Source of the DNA: Emcibacter sp.
Lineage (GTDB): Bacteria > Pseudomonadota > Alphaproteobacteria > Sphingomonadales > Emcibacteraceae
DNA: 64,000 nucleotides
Direction of reading: 5' to 3'
Assembly (NCBI GenBank): GCA_021741205.1
Contig: JAIOYI010000002.1
Location: forward strand, 1 to 64,000
Shown: positions 39,366-47,649 of the stretch, piece by piece
How positions within the stretch are numbered: position 1 is the first letter of the stretch
How the letters are laid out: each line of letters begins with the position of its first letter
Program-made: the position numbers and the translations under genes
The notes under the pieces: generated by a model
Databases searched by the model: none
What the model was told of the DNA's origin: nothing
What the model saw: the letters and a program-made list of their open reading frames with translations, nothing else

Positions 39366-39368
39366 AAT

Positions 39369-39989
39369 ATGAATTTATTTAATCATCTCATCAACCCATC
39401 AGAAAATCTCCTCCCCAAAGATGGGGTCGTCAATTATTATGGTAGAATAATCACCTTTCAGGACGCCGATCTTTATTTGGAAAATCTTCTCAATAATATT
39501 GACTGGAAAAATGATGAAGCCTTCATCCACGGCAAACATATTATCACCAAACGGAAAGTGGCCTGGTACGCTGGTCAACCGTTTGAATATACATATTCCA
39601 ACACCACAAAACGGGCATTGCCCTGGACAGAAGAGTTATTGGAACTGAAAAGTTTAGTCGAGCAAAAAACAGGGGAAAGTTTTAACGCCTGTCTGCTTAA
39701 CCTCTATCATGATGGCACAGAGGGAATGGCGTGGCATAGTGACGCAGAAAAAGATCTTAAGAAAAACGGTGCCATTGCTTCCTTAAGCTTTGGTGCTGAA
39801 CGAAAATTTGCCTTTAAGCATAAACAAACCAAAGAAACCGTCTCCATATTTCTACAACATGGTAGCTTACTTGTTATGAAAGGCGCAACCCAATCCCACT
39901 GGTACCATCGCTTACCCCCCACGGTGAAAGTCAGTAACCCACGCATAAATCTCACTTTCAGAACGATTATCGCCTCCAACAATAAATGA
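39369..39989 (+). CDS. alkB: Alpha-ketoglutarate-dependent dioxygenase AlkB
   Basis: Oxidatively removes methyl groups from N1-methyladenine and N3-methylcytosine in DNA. The 206-residue protein resembles the shorter ALKBH2/3-like form. Iron ligands His123 and Asp125 (AWHSDAE) and His180 (WYHRL) are present, and NPRINLTFR (Arg192, Arg198) binds 2-oxoglutarate. It begins 3 bp after the 2OG oxygenase stop and ends the ada operon. Confidence 0.95.
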   Translation: MNLFNHLINPSENLLPKDGVVNYYGRIITFQDADLYLENLLNNIDWKNDEAFIHGKHIITKRKVAWYAGQPFEYTYSNTTKRALPWTEELLELKSLVEQKTGESFNACLLNLYHDGTEGMAWHSDAEKDLKKNGAIASLSFGAERKFAFKHKQTKETVSIFLQHGSLLVMKGATQSHWYHRLPPTVKVSNPRINLTFRTIIASNNK

Positions 39990-39997
39990 GTGACCTT

Positions 39998-40013
39998 ACC
40001 CCCTAAAGGGGGT
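39998..40013 (+). terminator. Candidate terminator of the ada operon
   Basis: ACCCCC-TAAA-GGGGGT forms a six-bp GC-rich hairpin just after the alkB stop. The trailing T run is weak (AGTTTTC). It separates the operon from the convergent tRNA genes. Confidence 0.5.
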
Positions 40014-40046
40014 CCAGTTTTCAGAGAGCAGGGCATCATAATTAAT

Positions 40047-40123
40047 TGGTAGCGGGAGAGGGACTTGAACCCCCGACACGCGGATTATGATTCCGCTGCT
40101 CTAACCAGCTGAGCTACCCCGCC
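40047..40123 (-). tRNA. tRNA-Met(CAT), elongator type
   Basis: A 77-base cloverleaf on the minus strand: GGCGGGG acceptor, anticodon stem GCGGA/TCCGC with loop ATCATAA and anticodon CAT, and encoded CCA. The body sequence matches alphaproteobacterial elongator tRNA-Met rather than initiator tRNA. A lysidine-modified tRNA-Ile2 also has CAT but is usually different in the acceptor stem. Confidence 0.92.
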
Positions 40124-40175
40124 ACAAAGGCCAAGAGGACAAGATGAAAATAAAAAAAATCACCAAAGTTATAGT

Positions 40176-40250
40176 TGGTGACCCCTACGGGAATCGAACC
40201 CGTGTTTCAGCCGTGAAAGGGCCGCGTCCTAACCGCTAGACGAAGGGGCC
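40176..40250 (-). tRNA. tRNA-Glu(TTC)
   Basis: A 75-base cloverleaf: acceptor GGCCCCT pairs with AGGGGTC, anticodon stem CGGCC/GGCTG with loop CTTTCAC and anticodon TTC, and CCA encoded. It is 52 bp upstream of tRNA-Met on the same strand and probably in one transcript. Confidence 0.97.
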
Positions 40251-40268
40251 ATCTTGTTCAGTGAGGTG

Positions 40269-40297
40269 GTTGTAATTGTTCAGACACCTTCGGTCAA
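40269..40297 (-). promoter_or_regulatory. Sigma-70-type promoter of tRNA-Glu/tRNA-Met
   Basis: On the minus strand TTGACC (40297-40292), a 17-bp spacer and TACAAC (40274-40269). The mature tRNA-Glu begins 18 bases past the -10 box. Confidence 0.65.
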
Positions 40298-40335
40298 CAG
40301 GTTTTTTAGGAAATAAAGTTTTTTTTTAAAACCCA

Positions 40336-42165
40336 TCAAACCACAGCCGCATCATCAATGAACATTTCCGCAGAAACCGTACCATTCCAGCTATTATTAC
40401 GCAAAGTTCCCGCCACGTGAATTTTTCGCCCCCGAGAGGACAAAATAAGCTGTCCAAGTGGCTGATCCGATGCCCGAAAGGCCATAGCCTTAATTGTTGC
40501 CCCGTCTCCACCCTTCAAGGTGCATTTTACGTGATTTTGACCCACAATATCCGCATATTGCACCGTCATATTACCAAGAGCAAATCGAGGCTGAGCATTA
40601 CCCTGACCGTAAGGACCAACTCTATTCAGTTGATCCACCAAATCAGCAGTTATAGCAGTTGCCGTCAAGACGCCGTCAAGCTTCATGGTAAGACCCGCCG
40701 TAGCATCGCTCACGGATTTTGCCATTCTATTCTTCATAAAGGTTCGAAATTCTTCCATGAAGGTAGAATCAATCGTAAGGCCAGCCGCCATGGCATGCCC
40801 ACCCCCAGCGGAGATAAGACCCGCCTGACGGGCCGCTGTAACGGCCGCTCCAAGATCGACCCCATAAATTGAACGTCCTGACCCCTTGCCTATCCCATTA
40901 TCATCAATGGCAATAATTATCGTGGGTCTTTGATAAAATTCTTTCAAGCGTCCTGCAACAATGCCAATAACGCCCGGATGCCATCCTTCAGCATAGGCGA
41001 TAATAACGGGTGGCACCTCGCCTGCGGGGCCAATATTCGCCGCAACTTGATTCATGGCCTGTTCCAAAACCAAATGTTCGATAGCCTGACGTTCGGCATT
41101 ATAGTGATGCAATTCTTTTGCGAGTTCTGCAGCCTCTATTGTATCGTCCGTGCTTAGGATACGGGAACCAGCTTCGGCCCGCCCCACTCTACCCCCTGCA
41201 TTAACCCGTGGCCCAATCAAGAAACCCGCATGATAGGTGCCAGGCTCCTCTTTGATGCCCGATATGTCCCCAAGCTCCTTAATACCCGCATTGCTTCGTC
41301 TTGCCATGACTTTTAAACCCTGTGTGACCAAGGCACGGTTAATAGTAACCAAGGGCACTACATCACAAATCGTGCCAAGTGCCACCAGATCAAGTAAATT
41401 TAATAGGTCAGGTTCTGTAATTTTCTGGGTTTCATACCATCCCTTTTGCCGCAAAAGCCGGCTAATCCCAACCACAAAAATAAAAGCAACCCCAACCGCC
41501 GCCAAATGCCCATAACCATCATTTTCGTCGATACGGTTTGGATTGACAACAGCCACAGCACGGGGCAAGCTTGGTTCTGCCTGATGATGGTCGATAACAA
41601 TCACGTCAAGCCCTGCCTCATTTGCTGCTGTTATTGGCTCAAAGGATACCGTGCCGCAATCAACGGTGACGACAAGATCCACCCCCTTCGCCCTAAGATC
41701 AAGGAAAGCCTTTATATTGGGGCCGTAACCTTCCTTTATACGGTCGGGAATATAAACCATCAAATCTTGCGATATTGAGCGAAAAAACCGTTTCAAAAGA
41801 GCGGATGACGTGGCTCCATCCACATCATAATCGCCAAAAACAGCCACTTTCTGTCCTTGTTCAATGGCCTCGACAATTCGGGCGCAGGCCTTATCCATAT
41901 CCTTAAATTGTGAAGGATCAGGTAGGGATGTGCGCAATGTAGGATTTAAAAAATCGCCTGATTGTTCAAGATCAATACCCCGTCCCGCCACAACACGAGC
42001 GATTATTTCAGGCAGATTATGTTGTTGTGCAATGGCCTGTATGACACGATATTCGGCAGGTCTTTGCACCCAAGCCCGCCTTGTCACGGATTGTTCAACC
42101 CCAAGAACAAACTCTTCTTGATTGTCTTGATTATTACTCTTTTTTGTAATTGTTATGATGTTCAC
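40336..42165 (-). CDS. recJ: Single-stranded-DNA-specific exonuclease RecJ
   Basis: A 5'-3' single-strand exonuclease of the DHH family, used in recombination and base-excision repair. The catalytic blocks are present: DYDVDGATS, VDCG, and the DHH signature IDHHQAE, with the C-terminal DHHA1-type GGGHAMAAG. The start is taken as the GTG at 42165, giving 609 residues. This keeps the family-conserved LGVEQSVT region and needs a 32-bp overlap with the end of glpX; a longer frame starting at 42234 lies wholly inside glpX. The next in-frame GTG would cut into conserved sequence. Confidence 0.92.
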   Translation of the reverse strand: MNIITITKKSNNQDNQEEFVLGVEQSVTRRAWVQRPAEYRVIQAIAQQHNLPEIIARVVAGRGIDLEQSGDFLNPTLRTSLPDPSQFKDMDKACARIVEAIEQGQKVAVFGDYDVDGATSSALLKRFFRSISQDLMVYIPDRIKEGYGPNIKAFLDLRAKGVDLVVTVDCGTVSFEPITAANEAGLDVIVIDHHQAEPSLPRAVAVVNPNRIDENDGYGHLAAVGVAFIFVVGISRLLRQKGWYETQKITEPDLLNLLDLVALGTICDVVPLVTINRALVTQGLKVMARRSNAGIKELGDISGIKEEPGTYHAGFLIGPRVNAGGRVGRAEAGSRILSTDDTIEAAELAKELHHYNAERQAIEHLVLEQAMNQVAANIGPAGEVPPVIIAYAEGWHPGVIGIVAGRLKEFYQRPTIIIAIDDNGIGKGSGRSIYGVDLGAAVTAARQAGLISAGGGHAMAAGLTIDSTFMEEFRTFMKNRMAKSVSDATAGLTMKLDGVLTATAITADLVDQLNRVGPYGQGNAQPRFALGNMTVQYADIVGQNHVKCTLKGGDGATIKAMAFRASDQPLGQLILSSRGRKIHVAGTLRNNSWNGTVSAEMFIDDAAVV

Positions 42166-43111
42166 CCTTGACCCAACGAACGGTGCCTGTTTTTGAGCGC
42201 ATGACCACAGATTCCGTTGTATAGCCCTTGCCATTTACCGTTTTATGAACACCACGCAGCAAATAGCCATCCGTTACACCAGTTGCAGCGAAGATGACAT
42301 CACCGCTTGCCATTTCTTCTGTAGAATATTTCCGATTAAGATCCGTAATACCCCACTTATAGGCTCGTGCCCGTTCGTCATCATTGCGGAAAATCAAACG
42401 ACCCTGCATTTGCCCGCCGATACAACGCAAAGCCGCTGCAGCCAAAACCCCTTCTGGTGCCCCGCCTGAGCCCATATATATATCCACGCTTGTTTCAGGA
42501 TTTGTTGTATCAATAACACCGGCAACATCACCATCACCGATCAATTTAACCCGAGCGCCAACGTCCCTAATTTCACCAATGAGCTTGGCATGTCGTGGTC
42601 GATCCAAAACACAGACCAAAATATCATGTACAGAACAGCCTTTGGCATTAGCAACGGCCTTAATATTTTCTTCTGTTGTCATATCAAGATCAACAATACC
42701 TTTTTTTAAGCCAGGGCCGACCGCAATTTTATCCATATAAACATCTGGGGCATTTAACAACTGCCCCTCTTCGGCAATAGCGATAACGGCTAAAGAATTT
42801 TGCATGGCCTTTGCCGCAATGGTGGTGCCTTCAAGGGGGTCAAGCGCAATATCAACCTTTGGCCCATTACCAGAACCGACCTCTTCGCCAATATAAAGCA
42901 TCGGAGCCTCATCCCGCTCGCCTTCGCCTATAACGACACGACCTTGAATATCCATTTTATTCAAGGCACGGCGCATAGCATCCACAGCAGCAGCATCCGC
43001 AGCCTTCTCGTCACCTCTCCCAACCATTTTAGCCGCAGAAACCGCAGCGGCCTCTGTTACACGGACAAGGTCTAAAACAAGTAGACGATCCAGATTTGAC
43101 ACAAAGGACAT
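42134..43111 (-). CDS. glpX: Fructose-1,6-bisphosphatase, class II
   Basis: A 325-residue GlpX-type phosphatase for gluconeogenesis or the Calvin-type sugar phosphate branch. The lithium-sensitive metal motif appears as EGERDEAPMLYIGE and DPLEGTT, and the substrate part as IYMGSGGAPEGVLAA. It lies between hom and recJ, an order known from several alphaproteobacteria. Confidence 0.95.
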   Translation of the reverse strand: MSFVSNLDRLLVLDLVRVTEAAAVSAAKMVGRGDEKAADAAAVDAMRRALNKMDIQGRVVIGEGERDEAPMLYIGEEVGSGNGPKVDIALDPLEGTTIAAKAMQNSLAVIAIAEEGQLLNAPDVYMDKIAVGPGLKKGIVDLDMTTEENIKAVANAKGCSVHDILVCVLDRPRHAKLIGEIRDVGARVKLIGDGDVAGVIDTTNPETSVDIYMGSGGAPEGVLAAAALRCIGGQMQGRLIFRNDDERARAYKWGITDLNRKYSTEEMASGDVIFAATGVTDGYLLRGVHKTVNGKGYTTESVVMRSKTGTVRWVKGEHHNNYKKE

Positions 43112-43157
43112 ATTTTTTCCTAACTTCTCAATTTAAAATTACACTCTAAAACTTCTT

Positions 43158-44465
43158 TTACAAATTCTCAATACGAATTGCCAGTGCTTTATCAATAACC
43201 GATGCAAGCCCATTAATTCTATCAAGCGCATTCATGACTTTTTTCTCATAGGCTTCATGGGTAACCATAATAATATAAACACTTCCGTCCTGTTCACTGC
43301 CCTTTTGCAACATGATCCGCAAAGAAACATTTTCATCCCGAAGAGCCGCCGTAATATCTGCAATTACGCCTGGTTTCTCTTCTACATGGAGACGAATATA
43401 ATAGGGGCCAAAGCGATCTGAAATGCTAACGGGATTAGTTGTTTTCATCTCGTTTACTGGAATAAAAAAGGCAGGTGTTGTATGATCACGAGCAACATCA
43501 ATAATATCCGCAACCACAGAAGATGCCGTTGGTCCCTCACCCGCACCACGACCTTCAAAGAAAGTTCGCTCAATAAAATCACCGTATACCACAACCGCAT
43601 TAAAGCCATTATCCACACGGGCAATTGGATTTGATAAGGGAACCAAACAGGGATGAACCCTTTGTGTAAGGCCATCCTCAGTGATACTAGCAATACCAAG
43701 CAACTTAATGCGGTATCCCAATTCGTTAGCATATTCTATATCAACAAGTTTTATTCTGCGGATACCCTCCATATAAACATTGGCAAAGTCGGTTTTTACA
43801 CCAAAAGCGACACTGCTTAAAATCGCCAATTTGTGTCCCGCATCAATGCCATCCAGATCAAGAGCAGGATCAGATTCCAAATATCCCAGAAGTTTTACTT
43901 CCTCTAGAATATCTTCATAGTCTTTGCCTGTGGCTTCCATCTGGGTCAGCATATAATTTGTCGTCCCGTTTAAAATACCATAAAGCCTATTGATCTTATT
44001 GGCGGCAAGCCCCTGTCCGATAGATTTAATGATCGGAATACCACCCGCAACAGAGGCCTCAAACCGCATTGCCGTCTTTTTATCTTCTGCAATCTGGGCG
44101 AGTTCTGTACCATAATGGGCAATCAGAGCTTTATTCGCCGTTACAAAAGATTTCCCCTTCGTAAGGGATTGTTTAGCCAATTCCTTGGCAATGCCATCAG
44201 ATCCACCAATTAATTCGACAATAACATCCACATCATCGCGATTTGTAAAATCCAATGCATTATCTGACCAGTCATATTTCGAAATATCAATGCCACGGTC
44301 TCTTTTGCGATTACTTGCGGAAACTGCCACAATTTCAATAACACGTCCTGTACGGGCGGCAATCATATCCTTATTGTTTTCCAATATTTTTATGACCCCA
44401 ACACCAACCGTACCAAGCCCAGCTATAGCCACTTTAAGGGACGGTAATTTCTGATCTTTTGCCAT
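43158..44465 (-). CDS. hom: Homoserine dehydrogenase
   Basis: NAD(P)-dependent reduction of aspartate semialdehyde to homoserine for Thr and Met. The 435-residue protein has the Rossmann motif GLGTVGVGV, the family-defining LLGYLESDPALDLDGIDAGHK region and a C-terminal ACT domain (about 350-430, RLHVEEKPGVIADIT) likely to bind an amino acid effector. Its start codon lies immediately after the aminotransferase stop, so the two form an amino acid pair. Confidence 0.96.
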   Translation of the reverse strand: MAKDQKLPSLKVAIAGLGTVGVGVIKILENNKDMIAARTGRVIEIVAVSASNRKRDRGIDISKYDWSDNALDFTNRDDVDVIVELIGGSDGIAKELAKQSLTKGKSFVTANKALIAHYGTELAQIAEDKKTAMRFEASVAGGIPIIKSIGQGLAANKINRLYGILNGTTNYMLTQMEATGKDYEDILEEVKLLGYLESDPALDLDGIDAGHKLAILSSVAFGVKTDFANVYMEGIRRIKLVDIEYANELGYRIKLLGIASITEDGLTQRVHPCLVPLSNPIARVDNGFNAVVVYGDFIERTFFEGRGAGEGPTASSVVADIIDVARDHTTPAFFIPVNEMKTTNPVSISDRFGPYYIRLHVEEKPGVIADITAALRDENVSLRIMLQKGSEQDGSVYIIMVTHEAYEKKVMNALDRINGLASVIDKALAIRIENL

Positions 44466-45680
44466 TTACTTTACTCCATTCTTCAATTCTTCAATTATTT
44501 TTGGGCTATCGACCATGAATTTTTTGATGTTTCTGACGGCCTGACGGATACGTTGCTCATTTTCCACCAAGGCGATACGCACAAAACCAACCCCATATTC
44601 CCCAAAACCCTCACCTGGGGATACCGCCACATGGGCATGTTTAAGCAACTGTTTGGAAAATTCCATAGAGCCAAGTTCCCGCCAAATTTCTGGCACCCGG
44701 GTCCAAGCGAACATTGTCGCTGCTGGGGACGGCACATCCCATCCCGCCTCTGCTAGTCCTTTAATCAAAACATCACGGCGGGTCTTATAAACACCCCGTG
44801 CATAATCGATATAGTCTTGCGGGCCATTCAAGGCAGCCGTTGCGGCAACCTGTATTGGTGTAAAGGCGCCATAATCCACATAGGATTTCATCCGTGTTAA
44901 AGCGGCAATCAAATCCTTGTTACCGACTGCAAAGCCTATGCGCCATCCTGCCATAGAATAGGTCTTGCTGAGAGACGTAAATTCAATGGCAACATCCTTT
45001 GCGCCGTCTATTTCCAATATTGAAGGAGGCGGATTATCATCAAAATATATCTCCGCATAAGCGAGATCAGACAAAACATAAATACTGTGCTTACGGGCAA
45101 AAGCAATAATGTCTTTGTAAAAATTAAGATCAACCACTTCTGCTGTCGGGTTAGAAGGATAATTTATAACAAGAGCCAAGGGTTTTGGAATAGAATGCTT
45201 AACCGCATTTTCCAGACTTTCCATAAAATTTTGTCCATTTGCCACAGGAAGATGACGAATAGTAGCTCCCGCAATAATAAATCCAAAATGATGAATAGGA
45301 TAGCTTGGATTTGGGACCAAAATCACATCACCAGGTGCTGTAATCGCTTGGGCAAGATTGGCAAGTCCTTCTTTTGATCCAAGTGTAACGATAGATTCTG
45401 TTTCGGGATCTATTGTCACATTAAAGCGTCGCTTGTAATAAGCACTTAGAGCCTTACGTAATCCCGTAATCCCTCTAGAGGCAGAATAGCGATGCACCTT
45501 TGGATTTTTCAAAGTCTCGGTCAGTTTATCCATAACATGCTGAGGCGGTGTAAGATCAGGGTTTCCCATACCTAAATCGATAATATCCGCACCAGCCGCT
45601 CGTTCTTTTGCTTTCATGGCATTCACTTCAGCAAAAACATAGGGCGGTAATCTTTTGATACGGTAAAAATCCTTTTCCAT
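44466..45680 (-). CDS. alaC: AlaC-type class I/II aminotransferase
   Basis: A PLP-dependent aminotransferase of about 404 residues. The PLP lysine is in TSLSKTYSMAGWR (Lys239), with the substrate-binding NPSNPT-like NYPSNPTAE and a C-terminal Arg region GFVRIALVE. The opening FYRIKRLPPYVFAEVN is typical of AlaC alanine transaminases, often annotated as LL-diaminopimelate aminotransferase-like. The second of two adjacent ATGs is preferred because GAGG then has a five-base spacing. It is followed directly by hom. Confidence 0.9.
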   Translation of the reverse strand: MEKDFYRIKRLPPYVFAEVNAMKAKERAAGADIIDLGMGNPDLTPPQHVMDKLTETLKNPKVHRYSASRGITGLRKALSAYYKRRFNVTIDPETESIVTLGSKEGLANLAQAITAPGDVILVPNPSYPIHHFGFIIAGATIRHLPVANGQNFMESLENAVKHSIPKPLALVINYPSNPTAEVVDLNFYKDIIAFARKHSIYVLSDLAYAEIYFDDNPPPSILEIDGAKDVAIEFTSLSKTYSMAGWRIGFAVGNKDLIAALTRMKSYVDYGAFTPIQVAATAALNGPQDYIDYARGVYKTRRDVLIKGLAEAGWDVPSPAATMFAWTRVPEIWRELGSMEFSKQLLKHAHVAVSPGEGFGEYGVGFVRIALVENEQRIRQAVRNIKKFMVDSPKIIEELKNGVK

Positions 45681-45806
45681 CATTTCCTCATACTTAATAA
45701 CTTTACATCAGCCAATATATCTAAGGCTTGAACTTTGTATGTAGCAGCAAACAAAAGCAAAGGAAAAGAGCTTTTATTATTTTTTTAAAAAAATTATAAT
45801 ATTTTC

Positions 45807-45820
45807 GCCATGTTCATGGC
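45807..45820. promoter_or_regulatory. Inverted repeat upstream of phaC
   Basis: GCCATG-TT-CATGGC lies 41 bp before the phaC start, in an AT-rich region between two divergent genes. It is a perfect six-bp inverted repeat and could be an operator. It does not match the CTGC-N-GCAG pattern that I recall for PhaR, so no regulator is named. Confidence 0.35.
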
Positions 45821-45861
45821 ATACTCAAAATTATATATATGATAAAAGAGGGTAGTAAGTT

Positions 45862-47646
45862 ATGGACGATACAAAATCTGATTATGAACAGATTTCAAAA
45901 GAATTAATTGGGATGACGACAGAATTCCAAAAAATGGCTTATGATTTCTTAGATGACCATAAATCACAAATATCCGATATCGAAAACGACCCGATGCATA
46001 TCGGCGAAACCCTTCTTGAACTGACCAAATATTATTCCATGCGTCCTGAACAACTTATCGAAAAACAAATGAATCTTTGGCAGGATTATATGAATTTATG
46101 GCAAAATGCATCTCGAAAAATGATGGGTGACGAGACAGTAAAACCTCTTATTGAACCTGATGCGGGTGATAAAAGATTTAAAGACAAAGAATGGCAGGAA
46201 AATAATATTTTTGATTTTATCAAACAATCTTACCTTCTGACCGCACGTTGGCTTGAAGATGCCGCCAATGAAACAAAAGAAGATGCGGACAAACATGAAA
46301 AAAATAAAATGAATTTTTTTACAAGACAATTTATTGAGGCCATGTCGCCTACAAATTTTGCCGTGACCAATCCAGAAGTTATTCGCGAAACCATCGCCAG
46401 CAACGGACAGAATTTAATCAAAGGCATAGAAAATATCATTCGGGATTTTGATCAAGAAAAAGGCAAAATTACCGTCAGCATGACCGATAGGAATAAATTC
46501 GAGTTAGGAAAAAATGTTGCTACATCAAAGGGAAAAGTTATATATCGCAATGAGTTAATTGAACTTATTCAATATAACCCTACAACAGAAAAACAATATC
46601 AGATACCCCTGATTATATCTCCACCATGGATTAATAAATTTTATATACTCGACCTTCAACCTAAAAATTCGCTTGTTAATTGGCTGACCAATAAAGGCTA
46701 TAGCGTTTTCATGATTTCATGGCGCAATCCAGATGCCAGCATGTCTGAAATGGGATTAGATGATTATATGCGGCTAGGCATATTATCCGCCATTGATAAA
46801 GTCAAAGAAGCCACGGGCGAGGAACAAGTCAACACGGTTGGATATTGTATCGGCGGCACCTTGTTATCCTGTAGTCTTGCCCATTTGGCTGCCAAAAAGA
46901 AACTGGACCAGATTGGATGTGCAACCTTTCTGGTCACACAGGTTGATTTCAGTGAAGCGGGCGAATTGACCATTTTTGTCGATGAAAAACAAATGGATGA
47001 CATGAACAAAACCATGGATAAAAAAGGTTACCTTGATGGCAGCACCATGGCCAATACATTTAACATGCTGCGTTCTAATGACCTTATTTGGTCTTTTGTG
47101 ATCAATAATTATCTTAAAGGCAAGGAACCATTGCCCTTTGATTTATTATATTGGAATGAAGACTGCACAAGATTGACAAAGGCCTGCCATAAACAATATC
47201 TCCATGACATGTATATGAATAATAATCTGGTCGAACCAGGAAAAATAACCCTAAATGGCACCCCTATTGACCTGACTAAAATTACAATTCCAACCTATAT
47301 TCAGGCCGCCCATACAGATCATATTTGCCCATGGAAATCTGTTTACAAGGATACATGGCATTTTTCTGGCCCAAAGCGATTTATATTGGCGGGTTCAGGG
47401 CATATTGCGGGGGTTGTCAATCCGCCAGAGGCCCAAAAATATAATTATTGGCTTAATGATGATTTGCCCCATGATCCAGAAGAATGGTTTGATAATGCCG
47501 TAAGCAAACCCGGATCATGGTGGGATGATTGGCATGGCTGGTTATCCAAAAAATCTGGCAAAAAGATCTCCGCTCGCACTCCAGGAGACGGATCACTAGA
47601 AGTTCTAGAAGATGCACCAGGAAGTTACGTCAAAGTCCGATATTAA
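45862..47646 (+). CDS. phaC: Class I poly-3-hydroxyalkanoate synthase
   Basis: Polymerises 3-hydroxyacyl-CoA into PHA granules. The 594-residue protein has an N-terminal PhaC domain and an alpha/beta-hydrolase core. The lipase-like box is GYCIGG with nucleophile Cys329, and the Asp and His of the triad are in HTDHICPWKS and GSGHIAGVVNPP. Length and the WLTNKGYSVFMISWRNP block fit class I (single-subunit, short-chain) enzymes. phaA, phaB, phasin and depolymerase genes are not in the window. It is convergent with the TPR gene with a 3-bp gap. Confidence 0.95.
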   Translation: MDDTKSDYEQISKELIGMTTEFQKMAYDFLDDHKSQISDIENDPMHIGETLLELTKYYSMRPEQLIEKQMNLWQDYMNLWQNASRKMMGDETVKPLIEPDAGDKRFKDKEWQENNIFDFIKQSYLLTARWLEDAANETKEDADKHEKNKMNFFTRQFIEAMSPTNFAVTNPEVIRETIASNGQNLIKGIENIIRDFDQEKGKITVSMTDRNKFELGKNVATSKGKVIYRNELIELIQYNPTTEKQYQIPLIISPPWINKFYILDLQPKNSLVNWLTNKGYSVFMISWRNPDASMSEMGLDDYMRLGILSAIDKVKEATGEEQVNTVGYCIGGTLLSCSLAHLAAKKKLDQIGCATFLVTQVDFSEAGELTIFVDEKQMDDMNKTMDKKGYLDGSTMANTFNMLRSNDLIWSFVINNYLKGKEPLPFDLLYWNEDCTRLTKACHKQYLHDMYMNNNLVEPGKITLNGTPIDLTKITIPTYIQAAHTDHICPWKSVYKDTWHFSGPKRFILAGSGHIAGVVNPPEAQKYNYWLNDDLPHDPEEWFDNAVSKPGSWWDDWHGWLSKKSGKKISARTPGDGSLEVLEDAPGSYVKVRY

Positions 47647-47649
47647 TGA

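Noticed and set aside
39998-40040. Insertion sequence end at ACCCCCTAAAGGGGGT
   Set aside because: The palindrome is explained as a terminator hairpin after alkB; no transposase, second end or target duplication is visible.
42134-42234. RecJ extended to an ATG at 42234
   Set aside because: The extension lies wholly inside the conserved end of glpX and has no similarity to RecJ; a GTG at 42165 fits better.
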